Source: Triticum aestivum (taxonomy: Eukaryota; Streptophyta; Magnoliopsida; Poales; Poaceae). Taken from it: a DNA stretch of 64,000 nucleotides. Shown here in pieces: positions 32,980 to 45,101 of this stretch (position 1 is its first letter; the number at the start of each line of letters is the position of its first letter). The notes under the pieces are model-generated. The model saw nothing but the letters and a program-made list of their open reading frames with translations, searched no databases and had not been told where the DNA came from. Location: positions 555,795,716 to 555,859,715 of the forward strand of contig NC_057802.1 of the NCBI RefSeq assembly GCF_018294505.1, given 5' to 3'. The translations under genes and the position numbers were made by a program.

Positions 32980-34502
32980 TGATGACCCACAAGTATAGGG
33001 GATCTATCGTAGTCCTTTCGATAAGTAAGAGTGTCGAACCCAACGAGGAGCAGAAGGAAATGATAAGCGGTTTTCAGCAAGGTATTCTCTGCAAGTACTG
33101 AAATAAGTGGTAACAGATAGTTTTGTGATAGGATAATTTGTAACGAGCAACAAGTAACAAAAGTAAATAAAGTGCAGCAAGGTGGCCCAATCCTTTTTGT
33201 AGCAAAGGACAAGCCTGGACAAACTCTTATATAGAGAAAAGCGCTCCCGAGGACACATGGGAATTATCGTCAAGCTAGTTTTCATCACGTTCATATGATT
33301 CGCGTTCGGTACTTTGATAATTTGATATGTGGGTGGACCGGTGCTTGGGTGCTGTTCTTACTTGAACAAGCATCCCACTTATGATTAACCTCTATTGCAA
33401 GCATCCGCAACTACAACAAAAGTATTAAGGTAAACCTAACCATAGCATGAAACATATGGATCCAAATCAGCCCCTTACGAAGCAACGCATAAACTAGGGT
33501 TTAAGCTTCTGTCACTCTAGCAACCCATCATCTACTTATTACTTCCCAATGCCTTCCTCTAGGCCCAAATAATGGTGAAGTGTTATGTAGTCGACGTTCA
33601 CATAACACCACTAGAGGATAGACAACATACATCTCATCAAAATATCGAACGAATACCAAATTCACATGACTACTAATAGCAAGACTTCTCCCATGTCCTC
33701 AGGAACAAACGTAACTACTCACAAAGCATATTCATGTTCATAATCAGAGGGGTATTAATATGCATATAGGATCTGAACATATGATCTTCCACCAAATAAA
33801 CCAACTAGCATCAACTACAAGGAGTAATCAACACTACTAGCAACCTACTAGTACCAATCCCGGACTTGGAGACAAGAATTGGATACAAGAGATGAACTAG
33901 GGTTTTGAGAGGACATGGTGCTGGTGAAGATGTTGATGGAGATTGCCCTCTCCCGATGAGAGGAGCGTTGGTGATGACGATGGCGATGATTTCCCCCTCC
34001 CGGAGGGAAGTGTCCCCGGCAGAACAGCTCTGCCGGAGCCCTAGATTGGTTCCGCCAAGGTTCCGCCTCGTGGCGGCGGAGTCTCGTCCCGAAAGATTGC
34101 TTATGATTTTTCCCTTGACGAAAGACTTCATATAGCAGAAGATGGCCACTGGAGAGCCAACAGGGGGCCCACGAGGCAGGGGGGCGCGCCCTGGGGGGTA
34201 GGGCTCGCCCCCACCCTCGTGGCCAGGTGGGCCCCTCTCTAACGTACTTCTTTCGCTCAATATTTTTTATTATTTCCAAAAATAACTTTTGTGGAGTTTC
34301 AGGACTTTTGGAGTTGTCCAGAATAGGTCTCTAATATTTGCTCCTTTTCCAGCCCAGAATTCCAGCTGCCGGCATTCTCCCTCCTTATGTAAACCTTGTA
34401 AAATAAGAGATAATTGGCATAAGTATTGTGACATAATGTGTAATAACAGCCCATAATGCAATAAATATCGATATAAAAGCATGATGCAAAATGGACGTAT
34501 CA
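32980..34502 (-). repeat. 5' LTR of the Athila-type element (1523 bp)
   Basis: In element sense it starts TGATACGTCCATTTTGCATC at 34502 and ends GGGTCATCA at 32980. It carries the hairpin at 34169-34222. It is followed by TSD CAAGC and the rest of the Angela leader. Confidence 0.92.
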
Positions 34503-34824
34503 CAAGCCAGTTTTGCACACGCAGAATACTCGGGTTAAACTTGACGAGCCTAGCATATGCAGATATGGCCTCAGAATACTAAGACCGAAAGGTCGAGCGT
34601 GAATCATATAGTAGATGATCAACATAGTGATGTTCACCATTCAAAGCTACTCCATCTCACGTGATGATCGGACATGGTTTAGTTGATATGGATCACGTGA
34701 TCATTTAGATGACTAGAGGGATGTCTATCTAAGTGGGAGTTCGTAAGTAATATGATTAATTGAACTTTAATTATCATGAACTTAGTACTAATAGTATTTG
34801 CATAACTATATTGTAGATCAATAG
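34503..34824 (+). other. Angela leader, second part
   Basis: Resumes directly after the gypsy insertion with the CAAGC duplicate. Untranslated leader sequence up to the position of the gag start. Confidence 0.75.
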
Positions 34825-35460
34825 CTCGCGATGTAGCTCCCCGTTTATTTTTTGATATGTTCCTAGAGAAAACTAAATTGAAAGTTGATAGTAGCAATGA
34901 TGCAGACTAGGTCCGTGATCTGAGGATTATCCTCAATGCTGCACAGAAGAATTATGTCCTTGATGCACCGCTATGTGACAGAACTATTGCAGGAGCAGAT
35001 GCAGACGTTATGAACGTTTGGCAAAGCTCGGTATGATGACTACTTGATAGTTTAGTGCACCATGCTTTACGGCTTAGAACCGGGACTTCAAAAACGTTTT
35101 GAACGCCATGAAGCATGTAAGATGTTCCAAGAGCTGAAATTTGTATTTCATACTCATGCCCGAGTCAAGAGGTATGAGACCTCTGGCAAGTACTTTGCCT
35201 ACAAGATAGAGGAGAATAGCTGAACCAGTGAGCATGTGCTCAGAATGTCTGAGTACTACAATCCCTTGAATCAAGTGGGAGTTAATCTTCCAGATAAGAT
35301 AGTGATTAATAGTTCTCTAGTCACTATCACCAAGTTACTGGAACTTCGTGATGAACTATAATATGCAAGGGATGACGAAAACGATTCCTCGAGCACTTCG
35401 CGATGCTGAAAACGGCAAAAGTAGAAATCAAGAAAAGCATCAAGTGTTGATGGTTGACAA
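34825..35460 (+). pseudogene. Angela gag pseudogene
   Basis: Degenerate gag. The expected start codon reads ATA (ATAGCTCGCGATG, about 34819). Frames are broken several times, but segments for the copia gag domain are visible: a nucleic-acid stretch coding for LRIILNAAQKNYVL-like sequence near 34920, YGLEPGLQ near 35070 and an MNYNMQGM-like stretch near 35350. It would have formed the particle. Confidence 0.7.
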
Positions 35461-35783
35461 GACCACTAGTTTCAAGTAAAAAGGGCAAGGGAAAGAAAGG
35501 GAACTTCAAGAAGAATGGGAAGCAAGTTGCCACTCCCATGAAGAAGCCCAAAGCTAGACCCAAGCCTGAAACTGAGTGCTTCTACTATGAAGGAAATGGT
35601 CACTGGAAATGGAACTGCCCCAAATACTTGGCGGATAAGAAGGATGACAAAGTGAACAAAAGTATATATGATATACATGTTATTGATGTGTACTTTACTA
35701 GTGTTCATAGTAGCCCCTGGGTATTTGATACTGGTTCAGTTGCTATTATTAGTAACTTGAAACAGGAGTTACAAAATGAATAG
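35454..35783 (+). pseudogene. Angela gag zinc knuckle and protease start, damaged
   Basis: 109-residue frame. A basic stretch (KKGKGKKGNFKKNGKQV) is followed by the zinc knuckle CFYYEGNGHWKWNC, in which the second Cys of the CX2C pair is Tyr, so zinc binding should be lost. The protease active-site region follows (WVFDTGSVAIIS, DTG intact), and the frame then stops. Confidence 0.8.
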
Positions 35784-35893
35784 TGACTTGTTGAGGGCAA
35801 GGTGAGGATGTGTGTTGAAAGTGATTCCAAGGTTGATAAGATCACCATCGCACACTCCCTTTACCTTCGGGATTAGTGTTGAACCTAAAATAA

Positions 35894-36493
35894 ATGTTAT
35901 TTGGTGTTTGCGTTGAGCATAATATGATTGGATCATGTTTATTGCAATACGGTTATTCATTTAAGTCAAAGAATAATTGTTATTCTATTTACATGAATAA
36001 AACCTTTTGTGGTCATACACCCAAGGTGAATGGTTTATTGAATCTCGATCGTAGTGATACACATATTCATAATATTGATGCCAAAAGATGCAAAGTTGAT
36101 AATGATAGTGCAACATATTTGTGGCACTGTCGTTTAGGTCATATTGGTGTAAAGCGCATGAAGAAACTCCATGCTGATGGACTTTTGGAATCACTTGATT
36201 ATGAATCATTTGATGCTCGCAAACCATGCCTCATGGGCAAGATGACTAAGACTCCATTCTCCAGAACAATGGAGCGAGCAACTGACTTATTGGAAATAAT
36301 ACATACTAATGTATGCGGTCCGATGAGTGTTGAGGCTCGCGGCAGGTATTGTTATTTTCTGACCTTCACAGATGATTTGAGAAGATATAGGTATATCTAC
36401 TTAATGAAACATAAGTCTGAAACATTTGAAAAGTTCAAAGAATTTCAGAGTGAAGTGGAAAATCATCGTAACAAGAAAATAAAGTTTATATGA
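35894..36493 (+). pseudogene. Angela integrase, N-terminal part, catalytic Asp replaced
   Basis: 199 residues. They include the GAG-pre-integrase zinc domain (LWHCRLGHIGVKRMKKL, then CLMGKMTK) and the start of the integrase core. The first catalytic position reads HTNVCGP where the family has Asp, so Asn replaces Asp. The frame stops at 36491, just before the second catalytic Asp. Confidence 0.82.
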
Positions 36494-36514
36494 TTTTATC
36501 GCGGAGATGAATAT

Positions 36515-36940
36515 TTGAGTTATGAGTTTGGTCTTCATCTGAAACGATGTGGAATAGTTTCACAAGTCACGCCACCTGGAACACCAGAACGTAATGGTGT
36601 GTCCGAACGTCATAACCATACTTTATTAGATATGGTGCGATCTATGATGTCACTTACTAATTTATCACTATCGTTTTGGGGTTATGCATTAGAGACAACT
36701 GCATTCACGTTAAATAGGGCACCATCTAAATCCGTTGAGACGGCACCATATGAACTGTGGTTTGGCAAGAAACCTAAGCTGTCGTTTCTTAAAGTTTGGG
36801 GCTGCGATGCTTATGTGAAAAGGCTTGAACCTGATAAGCTCGAACCCAAATCGAAGACATGCGTTTTCATAGGATACCCAAAGGAGACTGTTGGGTACAC
36901 CTTCTATCACAGATCCGAAAGCAAGATATTCGTTGCTTAG
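36515..36940 (+). pseudogene. Angela integrase, C-terminal part
   Basis: 141 residues continuing the integrase core: YEFGLHLKRCGIVSQVTPP, then ERNGVSERHNHTLLD with the catalytic Glu, then FWGYALETTAFTLNRAPSK and the copia motif WFGKKPKLSFLKVWGCDAYV. The second catalytic Asp region just upstream (about 36497-36520) is degraded (RGDEYL). Ends at a stop after KIFVA. Confidence 0.82.
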
Positions 36941-37063
36941 AATGGATCCTTTCTAGAGAAGGAGTTTCTCTCGAAAGAAGTGAGTGGGAGGAAAGTAGAA
37001 CTTGATGAGGTAATTGTACCTTATCTCGAGTTGGAAAGTAGTTCATCATAGAAATCAGTTCCG

Positions 37064-37667
37064 GTGATGCCTACACCAATTAATGAGGAAACTAATGATG
37101 ATGATCATGAAACTTCAGATCAAGTTACTACCAAACCTCGTAGGTCAACCGGAGTAAGGTCCGCACTAGAGTGGTACAACAATCCTGTTCCGGAGGTCAT
37201 GTTACTTGACCATGACGAACCTACGAACTATGAGGAAGCGATGATGAGCCCATATTCCGCAAAATGGCTTGAGGCCATGAAATCTGAGATAGGATCCATG
37301 TATGAGAACAAAGTATTGACATTGGTTGACTTGCCCGATGATCGGCAAGCCATAGAGAATGAAATGGATCTTCAAGAGGAAGACGGACGCTGATAGTAGT
37401 GTTACTATCTACAAAGCTCGAATTGTTGCAAAAATGTTTTCGACAAGTTCAAGGTGTTGACTACAATGAGATTTTCTCACTTGTATCGATAAAAGTCTGT
37501 CCGAATCATGTTAGCAATTGCCGCATTTTATGAAATTTGGCAAATGGATGGCAAACCTGCATTCCTAAATGGATTTCTTAAAGAAGAGTTGTATATGATG
37601 CAACTAGAAGGTTTTGTCGATCCTAAAGGTGCTAACAAAGTGTGCAAAGCTCCAGTGATCCATCTAT
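37064..37667 (+). pseudogene. Angela RT N-terminal fragments
   Basis: Two open pieces (37064-37393 and 37508-37667). The first has the linker before RT and WLEAMKSEIGSMYENKVLTLVDLP; the second has AAFYEIWQMDGKPAFLNGFL and LYMMQLEGFVDPKGANKVCK, where the copia motif normally has a Lys-Thr pair. A stop and a frameshift lie between them. The CACTA element cuts the gene at 37667; RT resumes at 44934. Confidence 0.82.
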
Positions 37668-37920
37668 CACTACAAGAAATATGTCAACTAGTGACCTTCT
37701 GTCAGTGACCCTGGAAGATTGGTCATAGATCTACGACCATTTGAGACCAATTGGTCAAAAGCTGCTCGGGGGGCTCCAAACCCTCAACTATATCGACCAT
37801 TTTGGCCATAAAGGTCGTAATTTCCTTACACGAAATGGTCATAAAGCAGACAACACTGATCCGCTGCCTTATTTCTAGCTGATCACGACCAATATAGATG
37901 GTCATAACCTTGTAAATTGT

Positions 37921-38694
37921 GGTGGATTGCTATGACTAGGCGCCACCACATCAGTTTTGCCTATGTGTCATCTCCATGTGTCAATTTTTGCCCTAGGTTG
38001 TGAAGCAACCTATATTTCTGTCATTCCCAAAATTCCCAAAAAAATTGGGCATTGTTTACTATCCAAATCATTGCCTCATGACAATATTCAACTCCATTTG
38101 CCTGGTAAATCTTCCTCGGCAAATTTCCAAAGTTTTTTATTCAACTCAAACTATTGTGAAGGAAGTACTAGCTAGGCATATCCTAATGAGCTGAATTTTT
38201 GCCACATCTTCTATATTCCCAAGTCATAGCTCTCCACAAAATTTGAGCCCGATCTAACAATACATGTGAGTGTGGCTTCAACATTCATATTTCTGTCCAG
38301 TGTGGTACGTTGCAAAGCAAATGACACCTAGGCTCCTCCATTTGAGCTGCAAATTTTCCAAGATAGTTTCCTTAGTAGATGATCATCCTCGGCTAAAACT
38401 CAGGCCCATTGGCCATGTGCATTTCCCGTACCACTAATCAAACACCTGGGTGCTAATTCATGTTTGAGCATTGTTCGGTCTCGTCGTGAGATTCTTCTGT
38501 TGTTATTTTCTTCCAAGCATCTACCTGGGGAGTGCCAAACCTACTAGACATGCCTAGGCTTCCCAGAACGCATGGCAACGCCATGGTCACGCGGTGACCA
38601 CGCGGCGGGCATGCGAGTCTACGCGCTTTGGAGTTGGGGCTCTGGACCACCGTCCAAACCTCAACGTATCACCACCAAACCATGTATTTATGGT
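37921..38694. other. CACTA interior, left, no gene
   Basis: Between the left subterminal repeats and the tandem repeat. Short open frames only; nothing recognised. Confidence 0.5.
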
Positions 38695-40390
38695 TAAATA
38701 GATACCTATATACCTAGAAATGATTTTTGGAAAAAATAAAGTGCAAACTATAAGGCAGCTGCAGTTCAAGTTTGACCCGCTTCCTACTGAATCAGCGGAA
38801 ATTTGTCTTTTTCACCAGAGGTGGATAAAAACTTTTTACACCCAAACATTTTGTCAATTGTGCATTAAACATGGCCTTGTATTTTATAAAATTGATTTGG
38901 TCCATTTTTGCAACAATTATTTGGTAGTTCCTTCACAAAAAACCTCATTTCGGGCACTCGAAAAATGGAAAATGAATTTTCCGTGCAAAGAAAATGAAAA
39001 CTCCCTTAGGCAACATTGTTTGGAATTCCAAGATGCACCCTTGTGCAAAATATGAGATCATTTGAACAAACTATTCCATGAATGTGGCCATAAGATTGAT
39101 CATTTGGCTTGAAAGCCATGAATCTTCACGCATGATAACTCATTGCTGAGAACACTTTTTAAAGATAATTGTCATATTACAAGTTTATTATTTTTCCTGG
39201 AAACTTGGTCACATATGATGACACAATGCGAAGGTTTTCCAATTTTTTGTTTTTTTTGACTTTTTTATGCCCGTTTCAAAATGCGGTCAAAACGGCGGGC
39301 TTGACCGTTCCTAGCTAGTTGTTGAATCTTAGAAACCTTTTGATGTTTCTCTGATTAAATAGATAGTTATGTACCAAGAAATGATTCTTGGAAAAAATAA
39401 AGAGCAAACTATGAGGCAGCTACAGTTCAAATTTGACCCGCTTCCTACTGAATCGGCGAAAATTTGTCCTTTTCACCAGAGGCGGATCAAGGCTTTTGAC
39501 ACCCAACCATTATGTCAACTGTGCATTAAACATGGCCTAGTATTTTATAAAATTGATTTGGTCCATTTTACAACAATTATCGTTCCTTCACAAAAAAAAC
39601 CCTCATTTCGGGCACTCAAAAAATGGAAAATGAATTTTCCATCCAAAGAAAATGAAAACTTCCTTAGGAAACATGGTTTGCCATTCCAATACGCACCCTT
39701 GTGCACAATATTAGATCATTTAAACAAACTATGCCATGAATGTGGCCATAAGATTGAGCATTTGGGTTGAAAGCCATTAATCTTCACACATGATAGGCCA
39801 TTTCTGAGTGCACTTTTCTAAAATAATTGTCATAATACAAGTTTATTATTTTTCCCGGTAACTTAGTCACATATAATGACACAATGCGAAGGTTTTCCAA
39901 TTTTTTGATTTCTTTTTGAATTTTTTATGCATGTTTCAAACTGCGGTCAAAACGGCGGGAATGACTGTTCCTAGCTAGTGGTTAAATCCTGAATTTTTTT
40001 GGTGTTTCTCTGATTAAATAGATACTTAAGTACCTAGAAATGATTTTTGAAAAAAATAAAGAGCAAACTATGAGGCAACTGCAGTTCAAATTTGACCTGG
40101 TTTCAGCTGAATCGGTGGAAATTTGTCTTTTTCATGAGAGGTGGATCAAACCTTTTGACACCCAACCATTTGGTCAATTGTGCATTAAATATGTCCTAGT
40201 ATATTAGAAAATAGATTTGATACAATTTTGCAACAAATATATGGTAGGTCCTTCACAAAAAAACTCACTTTGGGCACTCGAAAAATGGAAAATGAATTTT
40301 TCGTGGATAGAAAATAAAAACTTCCTTAGGCAACACTGTTTGCCATTACAAAATGCACCCCTGTGTATAATATGAGATCATTTTTTGAAT
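38695..40390 (+). repeat. 660-bp tandem repeat, 2 full copies and 1 partial
   Basis: Units start at about 38695, 39356 and 40015 (anchor TGATTTTTGGAAAAAATAAA at 38721, its counterparts at 39382 and 40041; periods 661 and 659). The third is cut at about 40385. Copies 1 and 2 each keep an open frame on the plus strand (38720-39055, 111 aa; 39369-39770, 133 aa). Both contain LQFKFDPLPTESA and LCIKHGLVFYKIDLVHF. I do not recognise the protein, and copy 3 is broken in that frame. Confidence 0.85.
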
Positions 40391-40456
40391 TTTTCATGTG
40401 AAAAATTAGAAGAAAACAAAAGGAAAAACACATTTACATGTGCTCTATTCTCATAG

Positions 40457-41205
40457 GTGGAATTAGCTGTCACACGGATCGATGACATGGCCCCCATCCA
40501 TCCATCCATCTCTCCATCCCACGTCCATCATCCATCTATCTTCAGAAAAAAGAAAAAAGAAAAGAAAAAGGGTAACCCCCACCCCCACCCGCAGCCCGAC
40601 CAACCAAACCCTAACTCCTCCCATCTCTCCTCCCATCGCACTCCTCCTTCCTCATCTCCTCGCTGCCGCCACCTCCTCCCCGTCCTGCAGCGGCGCGTCC
40701 CGCCACCTCCTCCTCTCCGTCCCGCCACCACCTCCTCCTTCCTCGACGCGTCCCACAACGGCGCCCACCTCGTCGCCTGCCGGCCGCCCTCGCGGGTGGC
40801 TGCGTCCGCCAGCCCCACCGGCGACCTGCTACCCCATCGCTGGCTTCTCCCTCACCCCTCTCTAACCCTAGCTTCTCGTCGCCGGTGGCGGTGCCCTCAT
40901 TCCCTCGCGTTGCACCTGAACCTCCCTCCCGCTCCTAGCTTTTCTTCCTCCTCCTCCACCGCTAGGGTTTTGTCTCCCCGATCCCCAGTCCCCGAAGCTC
41001 GGATCCAGCAGAAGCAGTGATGGCAGCCGCGGGAGATCCTCTCCAAGGTTCAGACAAAGCCCGCTGATGGAGCTGCAGCCGCCGGAGGGGCCGACGCGTC
41101 GGATGCGACCGCCGCCCCGGCCACCCCCGCCGAGGACCTCAAGATCTGGGATGCGCGTCGGATGCGCTTCCCCAACCACGACAACAACGACGCCGTGAGG
41201 TGAGC
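40457..41205 (+). pseudogene. Captured gene 5' end: promoter/UTR, exon 1 and splice donor
   Basis: The base composition changes sharply to GC-rich. A CATC/TCCA microsatellite and a telo-box (AAACCCTAA, about 40607) look like a plant promoter and 5' UTR. An ATG at 41021 (CAGTGATGGCAGCCGCG) leads after four codons into a frame that is one base off a longer reading, REILSKVQTKPADGAAAAGG, which runs through EDLKIWDARRMRFPNHDNND to a canonical donor (GAGGTGAGC, 41200). So this looks like a host gene start copied into the transposon and since frameshifted. I cannot name the gene. The 187-residue frame upstream of the ATG is probably UTR. Confidence 0.45.
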
Positions 41206-44200
41206 CCTATACTGTACTATAGCTGCTAGAGTAGGTTATTCTTTTAAGCTGGATCTGTGCAAGGTTGCAACGTTGGTTCTATATTTTTGTTGATGGAGTA
41301 GATGAATTATTTGTATAGCTGTAGATGCTGAGTAGATGATCTGGTGTACATTTTGTGGCTGGAAACAAATTACTAAGCAAGGTGAAGCCCTGAGCTTGAC
41401 TTCATCGCTGTGCTCTATGTATATTTATTTACTGCTATAACATGGATATATATTTAGCTTTAATGTTAGTTGTAGCGCTAGCACGTCCATATGTGCAAGA
41501 AAAGGGTTAAGACAGAACTATGCTTGCTAGTACTATCTCTCTAAAACATGTGCAATTTGAATCCCAACAATCCAACCTGGTAGGGGGAGATTTTGCCTTG
41601 TTAGAGTTGTATTGCGATTTAATTTAGTGCTACATGGTTTTAGATTTCTTTGTTAACTTGAGCAGGGAAACATGAGTAAACCGTGGGGACAATATATGTG
41701 GGACAACGAAGGTTGTGGAGTAATGCTTTTGTGAATCAGTTTGCTATTTGTATCCAAGCTGAGTAAACTTTGATGTGGTTACTGCAAAAGCTCTTGTTTT
41801 ATATCTAACTGTACTAGGTATGTTTTCATGAAATGTACAATAAGTGGCCTGGGATCCCTCACATGAATCTGTACCAACCATGTTTGATCCGATGGCCCAG
41901 TATCAATTTTTCTATTCTTCTACCACAAGCCCAAATTCTACTCTAGTTGCTCCCTATTAATTCTCAGACCAATGATAAGATGATGAAATTTCTTACTGCC
42001 TTCAAGGTCAACTGTGCTGCCACCTTTCTTGCTAGAAAATCTTAGTTTTTTTAGGCATATAAATAGGCATATAAATTGGCCTGTGCATTTGGCAGATATA
42101 GTAGTGTTTGTACTAACAGATTGAGCACAAACATTATTTGTTAAGAGGGCCCTGCAGTTATATTTTGGCTGCCTTTTGCTCCTTCATTTTTGTGTGTTTG
42201 AAAATAATACAACTGACATGCTTTACTTCTTCCACGTGCAGTGATTGCTAAAAATGACAGGGATGAGATCGACCGCCAAGAATGATGCATAGCTTAACTG
42301 CTGTCGTAGTCGATTTCCAACAGGGAATACCTTTCTAGACTCCAACCTTCACAGTTGTCGTTGATTCATCTTGCTAGCAACTGAGTAGCTTTTTTGCATA
42401 CTTCTGTCAACAGCTCAATGCCACCAAATCTTTTTGCCGTTCTTCTCTATTATACAACATCTGTTATACATCATACAGTGCCGAGCTCCTCATACACCAA
42501 TCATTGTACAAACATATCATGAGTGGTAGGAAAATTTTGAACCTGTAGTATGTCACCTTGTTTTCCAGATGGGCAATAGACGTCGTCATACTGTATTGTA
42601 ATAGTGTCTTACTGGGTTTCAATTTGGTTTACTTTGTACAATGCTTGCACTGGAAATGTTGAACTATCGAGCCTCCTCTACTCTGTTCTGCTATATGATT
42701 ACAATTGCAATAGTATTATTGGATCTGTTAATCAGTGCCTACATGTTAGATCGGCTTGATTTTGAGATGCAGCGAGACTCTGATGTTTCTGAATTCTGAT
42801 GTGAAGGCATGTCTACATCAGTACAACTTTGCATGCATATTTTATTGACTAGATATATACGTGTTGACTGTCTGTTCCTCTAGTTTCCTGATGTGCATGT
42901 TTATTTGGATGCACTGAACCTTTGCATGTAGTAATAGTTCTCTGATATACATGCAACCTGATGGAACTTTCATGCTCTGCCATTGACCTACCATGAATAT
43001 ATATTACTACAACAGCCTGTTACTATTACTACATGCCATCTTTTTATTTTCAGTAGTGATTTTGATGCAACCTGATGGAACTTTCATGCTCTGCTGGTGA
43101 GAATAAGATGTTATAGTCTAGATATATGATGCAAAGTATGTTGTATTTACACACTTGTATCAAACTGCAGCAACCGCACAGGTGAGTTGAGGCAGGGGAT
43201 AGAGAGGTTGAGCCACTCGGGTGCTGATCATGTACAGCTGCGCTCTTTCCAGAGTCGACGCGACCAAATCAATGATGCAATGCTTTTGCTGTTGTTGCTG
43301 CATGTCTTCATCAACTTAGTTGTTCCACAGGGAGAGATATAAATCCTTCACTTGTTCACTTTGTAATCTGCAGATTACTTCTTCCATTAATCACCTAGTG
43401 CTCCTGTTAGTGAGATTCATCTAGTATTTTTTTTGCAAAGCATGCAATGGTTTGGAGTAGTTGATCATGGCTCATACATGGAACCTCTAGCTGAACAATA
43501 AGATAGGTTAGTTAGTGTAGTAGAGGAAGAAAGATGATATATTTATTATTTGCTTTTGCTGCTTCTATATACACATGTATGTATGTTTAGTTATTCGACA
43601 TGCTTCTGAAATTGACTGTGGTTTTAGACCGAAACACTATGCTTGTTCAAAGAGTGTCCATGTTGTGTGATATATGATGCTGCTCCGTTGTGCATCTCTC
43701 TTTTCTTGTGTGCCGCATCATTGTAGATATGCTTGATAGAGTAAATGATTTCAGTTCTGGTTGTGTCAAATCTTTACTATGTACCATGCTTAGTGTTTAT
43801 TTTACTTAGGCATTGGGCATTGGAATTTAGGCATTTATGTATATTTTTAGTTCTGGATGTGTCCAATGCAAACATTACTGTCAATTGTCAAGTTGATTCT
43901 AAAATGTCTTATTAAGTTCATTTCAGATGGTTATTTCTGGATTTAGTACGAATTTATTGTTGACCTGGCCTATGCTCTGTACCAATTTATTGCATTATTT
44001 TGTTATTTAGTGTTAAATATGCTGTTAGATTTACTTTTATTTTGTTCCTAAACATTTTGTTCTATAACGTGCAGATGCTGGCCTTTCATGTTTCTTTGCG
44101 AATATCAGGACAAAGAAGTCGGAGGAAGCATAGTTCTAGCTCATTGGAGCTAATTCTGAGAGTAATTTGATGTAGCAGAACTTGGCTCATGTGATTGTAT

Positions 44201-44400
44201 ACTTGTAGAGCTTGTTATCTGATTGTATACTTGTAGAGCTTGTTATCTGATTGTAATCTTGATGCTGATCACATTTGTATGTGTGTTATATGATGTAGCA
44301 CTTTGATGGTTGATAATATTTGAAGTATTTCCTGTGTTTTCTGTGTGCCAATTTAAACACTAGGTATTTATTTATGTTAAATTAAAAAATTGAAGAATAT
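41206..44400 (+). other. Introns and small exons of the captured unit (putative)
   Basis: Mostly AT-rich, intron-like sequence with no long open frame. Good acceptors include CTTCCACGTGCAG (42241), after which exon 1 would read in frame to a stop within four codons, and TCTATAACGTGCAG (about 44073), followed by a short open frame (ATGCTGGCCTTTCATG). A duplicated unit TTGTATACTTGTAGAGC occurs at 44197-44250. It may be a spliced non-coding transcript. A repeated phrase (CCTGATGGAACTTTCATGC) occurs at 42959 and 43073. Confidence 0.35.
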
Positions 44401-44933
44401 GGCCCTGACAGCTAGGACCTAGTACCAGTACCTAACAATGCGGACCCACTTGACTAGTGAACCCATTTTATATAAAAAAATGAAACTGTTGAGACAAAAA
44501 GGCCATGGCCCAAAAATAAAAAGGCTGCAATGTTGGGCTTGGCCCAGGAAGTCGACCAAAAATTGACAGGAAAAAAAAATATAGGAAGGCTGAATTGTTG
44601 GGCTCGGCCCATGTAAAACACCGAATCGGACCGGGCTGAATCTTATCAATGACCTTTTCATTTGGTCACAATTTTGCCACGTCAGATTGCCACGTCGGAT
44701 CCGACGTGGCCTGGGCAGAGAGCTAGTGACCAAAACAGAAGGTCATAGAATCAACGACCTTTTTTTTTGGTCGTGGAATTCCACGACCTTCTCACAGAGA
44801 AGGTCGTTAATTTCAGTTTACGACTGCCAGCTTTTGACCTTCTGTTTTTGGTCACAAAAAGGTCGCAAATGAAAAACAATGACCTTTCAGTGACCAATAG
44901 TGATGGTCACAAGTTGACATATTTCTTGTAGTG

Positions 44934-45101
44934 TATGGACTGGTGCAAGCATCTCGGAGTTGGAATATACGCTTTGATGAGTTGATCAAAGCATATAGTT
45001 TTATACAGACTTGTGGTGAAGCCTATATTTACAACAAAGTGAGTGGGAGCACTACAACCTTTCTCATAAGTATATGTGAATGGCATATTGTTGATCGGAA
45101 A
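44934..45101 (+). pseudogene. Angela RT, middle fragment
   Basis: Resumes the RT after the CACTA element: YGLVQASRSWNIRFDELI and YIYNKVSGSTTTFLI match the copia RT palm. It stops at the gypsy LTR that begins at 45102, before the YVDD box. Confidence 0.82.

Larger units (their letters stand above)
24286..34502 (-). mobile_element. Athila-lineage gypsy element (Fatima-like), complete with minor breaks
   Basis: A 10.2-kb element in reverse orientation with TSD CAAGC (24281-24285 and 34503-34507). In its own sense it runs from right to left: 5' LTR (34502-32980), tRNA-Asp primer site, gag-protease (32873-31062), RT start (31096-30302), RT end-RNase H-integrase (30305-28134), accessory ORF (27808 to about 27363), 3' LTR (to 24286). 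LTRs differ at roughly 15-20 of 1520 bases by eye. Only two one-base frame breaks disrupt gag-pol, so its relatives may be active. The family name is from memory. Confidence 0.9.
37668..44933. mobile_element. Non-autonomous CACTA element with captured sequence
   Basis: Ends are CACTACAAGAAATATGTCAA at 37668 and its exact complement at 44933, with inverted match over about 29 bases and one mismatch. The TSD is TAT (37665-37667 and 44934-44936), inside the Angela RT. Subterminal regions (37690-37920 and 44650-44915) hold many GGTCNNNA/TGACC motifs in both orientations, as is usual for transposase-binding sites in CACTA elements. No TnpD-like transposase is seen. The interior has a 660-bp triple repeat and a gene-like unit. 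Length 7266 bp. Confidence 0.9.

Noticed and set aside
38695..40390. Satellite DNA locus
   Set aside because: Only two and a half copies, fully inside the CACTA element; it is an internal repeat rather than a chromosomal satellite.
40457..41020. 187-aa frame ahead of the captured exon
   Set aside because: Covers microsatellite, telo-box and Pro/Ser/Arg-rich text that reads as 5' UTR, and it ends just before the likely start codon.
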